Part shown: positions 12,883 through 13,673 of the stretch, in pieces
Position numbering within the stretch: the stretch's first letter is position 1
Layout of the letters: each line of letters opens with the position of its first letter
DNA from: an uncultured Peptococcaceae bacterium
GTDB lineage: Bacteria; Bacillota; Peptococcia; Peptococcales; Peptococcaceae
Assembly: GCA_958451915.1 (NCBI GenBank)
Contig: CAUDRX010000049.1
Span: 1 to 13,673 of the forward strand
DNA length: 13,673 nt
Direction: 5' to 3'
The notes under the pieces: generated by a model
The model's input: only the letters and a program-made list of their open reading frames with translations
Told to the model about the DNA's origin: nothing
Database searches by the model: none
Translations under genes and position numbers: made by a program

Positions 12883-13673
12883 ATGAAAAAAATCAATAAG
12901 ATCCTGCTCATCCTGAGCCTGGCCCTCTGCCTCGTTGGCGGACTCTTGCTCGCCATCGGCGCCTGGGCCGGGGGCATCGACGACGCCCAGGAACTCGCCA
13001 ATGTTCGCATACAGCGCTACGATCAGGAAAAAACGCAGCTTGACGATTTTATTGCGCTCGATGCTGACCTCTCTATCTGCAGCATGGAGATCCGTCCGTC
13101 AGATGATGACCACGCCTACCTTGAATACCACATTGAAGGCAGCGTAGAAAGCGCGCCTCTTCATGTCACTGTTCAGAACGGCGAACTCCAGCTGCGTGAC
13201 ACCAACTACACCGTCTCCCATTCAAATGTTGAACAGATCCTCACCAGCTTTCTCTGGCTTTTGCCAGACGCTGAACGCGAACCGTACGCCGATGGCGGTG
13301 GCATTATTCTCTATCTGCCAGAAGTCACCTTCGAAAATGTCCAGCTCGCACTGGACATGGGCGATCTCCGCATCGACAGCCTGCAGGCAACACAGTTTAC
13401 CGCCGATATGGCGCTGGGCAGCCTGTCGCTTGCCGGCACCAACCTCGGACAGAGTGATATCGACCTCGACATGGGCACCCTGACTGGCGACGCCCTTACC
13501 TTTAATGGCAACGCCATCATCGAAGTCAACACCGGCAACACCGAGATCACACTTTCCCCGGAAAGCAGCGCTGGTCTCCTCATCGATGCCAACACCAACA
13601 TGGGCGAGATCTCTGCCCCGGATAGCCTGGGCGGTAATCTTTTGGATACCGACGACGTTGTCGCCAACCATTT
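12883..13673 (+). CDS. DUF4097-family extracytoplasmic beta-solenoid protein, N-terminal part (cut by window end)
   Basis: The first 263 codons are visible; the gene runs off the right edge. The protein starts MKKINKILLILSLALCLVGG with a hydrophobic helix at 6-30, so it is anchored or secreted. From about residue 150 it shows short repeating strands with similar motifs (LDMGDLRI, ADMALGSLSL, LDMGTLTG, NTGNTEITL, NTNMGEI), the beta-helix pattern of DUF4097/adhesin-like proteins. Such proteins accompany HAAS and PadR genes, and LiaF/YvlB-like relatives act in envelope-stress sensing. It starts 3 bp after the HAAS stop; the nearest ribosome binding site (AAAGGA) is 12 bp away and weak, suggesting coupled translation. 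The C-terminal end is not seen. Confidence 0.88.
   Translation, partial: MKKINKILLILSLALCLVGGLLLAIGAWAGGIDDAQELANVRIQRYDQEKTQLDDFIALDADLSICSMEIRPSDDDHAYLEYHIEGSVESAPLHVTVQNGELQLRDTNYTVSHSNVEQILTSFLWLLPDAEREPYADGGGIILYLPEVTFENVQLALDMGDLRIDSLQATQFTADMALGSLSLAGTNLGQSDIDLDMGTLTGDALTFNGNAIIEVNTGNTEITLSPESSAGLLIDANTNMGEISAPDSLGGNLLDTDDVVANH

Overview
The window is about 13.7 kb of gene-dense chromosomal DNA, moderately GC-rich. It most likely comes from a Gram-positive member of the Bacillota: genes have strong AGGAGG-type ribosome binding sites, three genes start with TTG or GTG, promoters are standard sigma-A type, and the families (PadR regulators with HAAS-like or DUF1048-like membrane partners, DUF4097, a BceR-like operator, tandem EamA transporters) are typical of that phylum. 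Genus cannot be told from this sequence. No phage, IS, CRISPR, tRNA or rRNA is visible, and no gap between genes exceeds 300 bp.

Left part (1-4301, all minus strand): the start of an ABC-transporter ATPase gene (cut by the window edge) lies downstream of an OmpR-type response regulator and histidine kinase whose genes overlap by 4 bp. The ATPase promoter region carries an inverted repeat of form TTACA-N4-TGTAA plus a third half-site, a plausible target of the regulator. Upstream of the two-component genes is a two-gene unit of a cation diffusion facilitator and an unknown membrane-anchored extracytoplasmic protein, closed by a clear terminator.

Middle (4482-7472): two tandem, paralogous EamA/DMT permeases and a CBS-pair protein on the plus strand, then a GNAT acetyltransferase on the minus strand. 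A perfect 14-bp hairpin serves as terminator for both converging genes.

Right part (7584-13673): a PadR regulator followed by two paralogous genes, each with a DUF1048/HAAS-like N-terminal domain and membrane segments. The first of the two is broken by a one-base frameshift. Next come a TetR-MATE efflux unit, a SnoaL/NTF2-like protein, and a second PadR cassette (plus strand) of PadR, HAAS/DUF1700 membrane protein and a DUF4097 protein cut by the window end. Thus two PadR + HAAS-like membrane cassettes sit within about 5 kb on either side of the TetR-MATE unit.

The clearest regulatory structures are paired operators: an 18-bp direct repeat over the PadR1 promoter and two 17-bp near-palindromes at the TetR promoter, one of them exactly filling the -35/-10 spacer. 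Overall the window is rich in envelope, export and stress-sensing functions. The system-level links proposed here are inferred from gene order and DNA motifs, not demonstrated.
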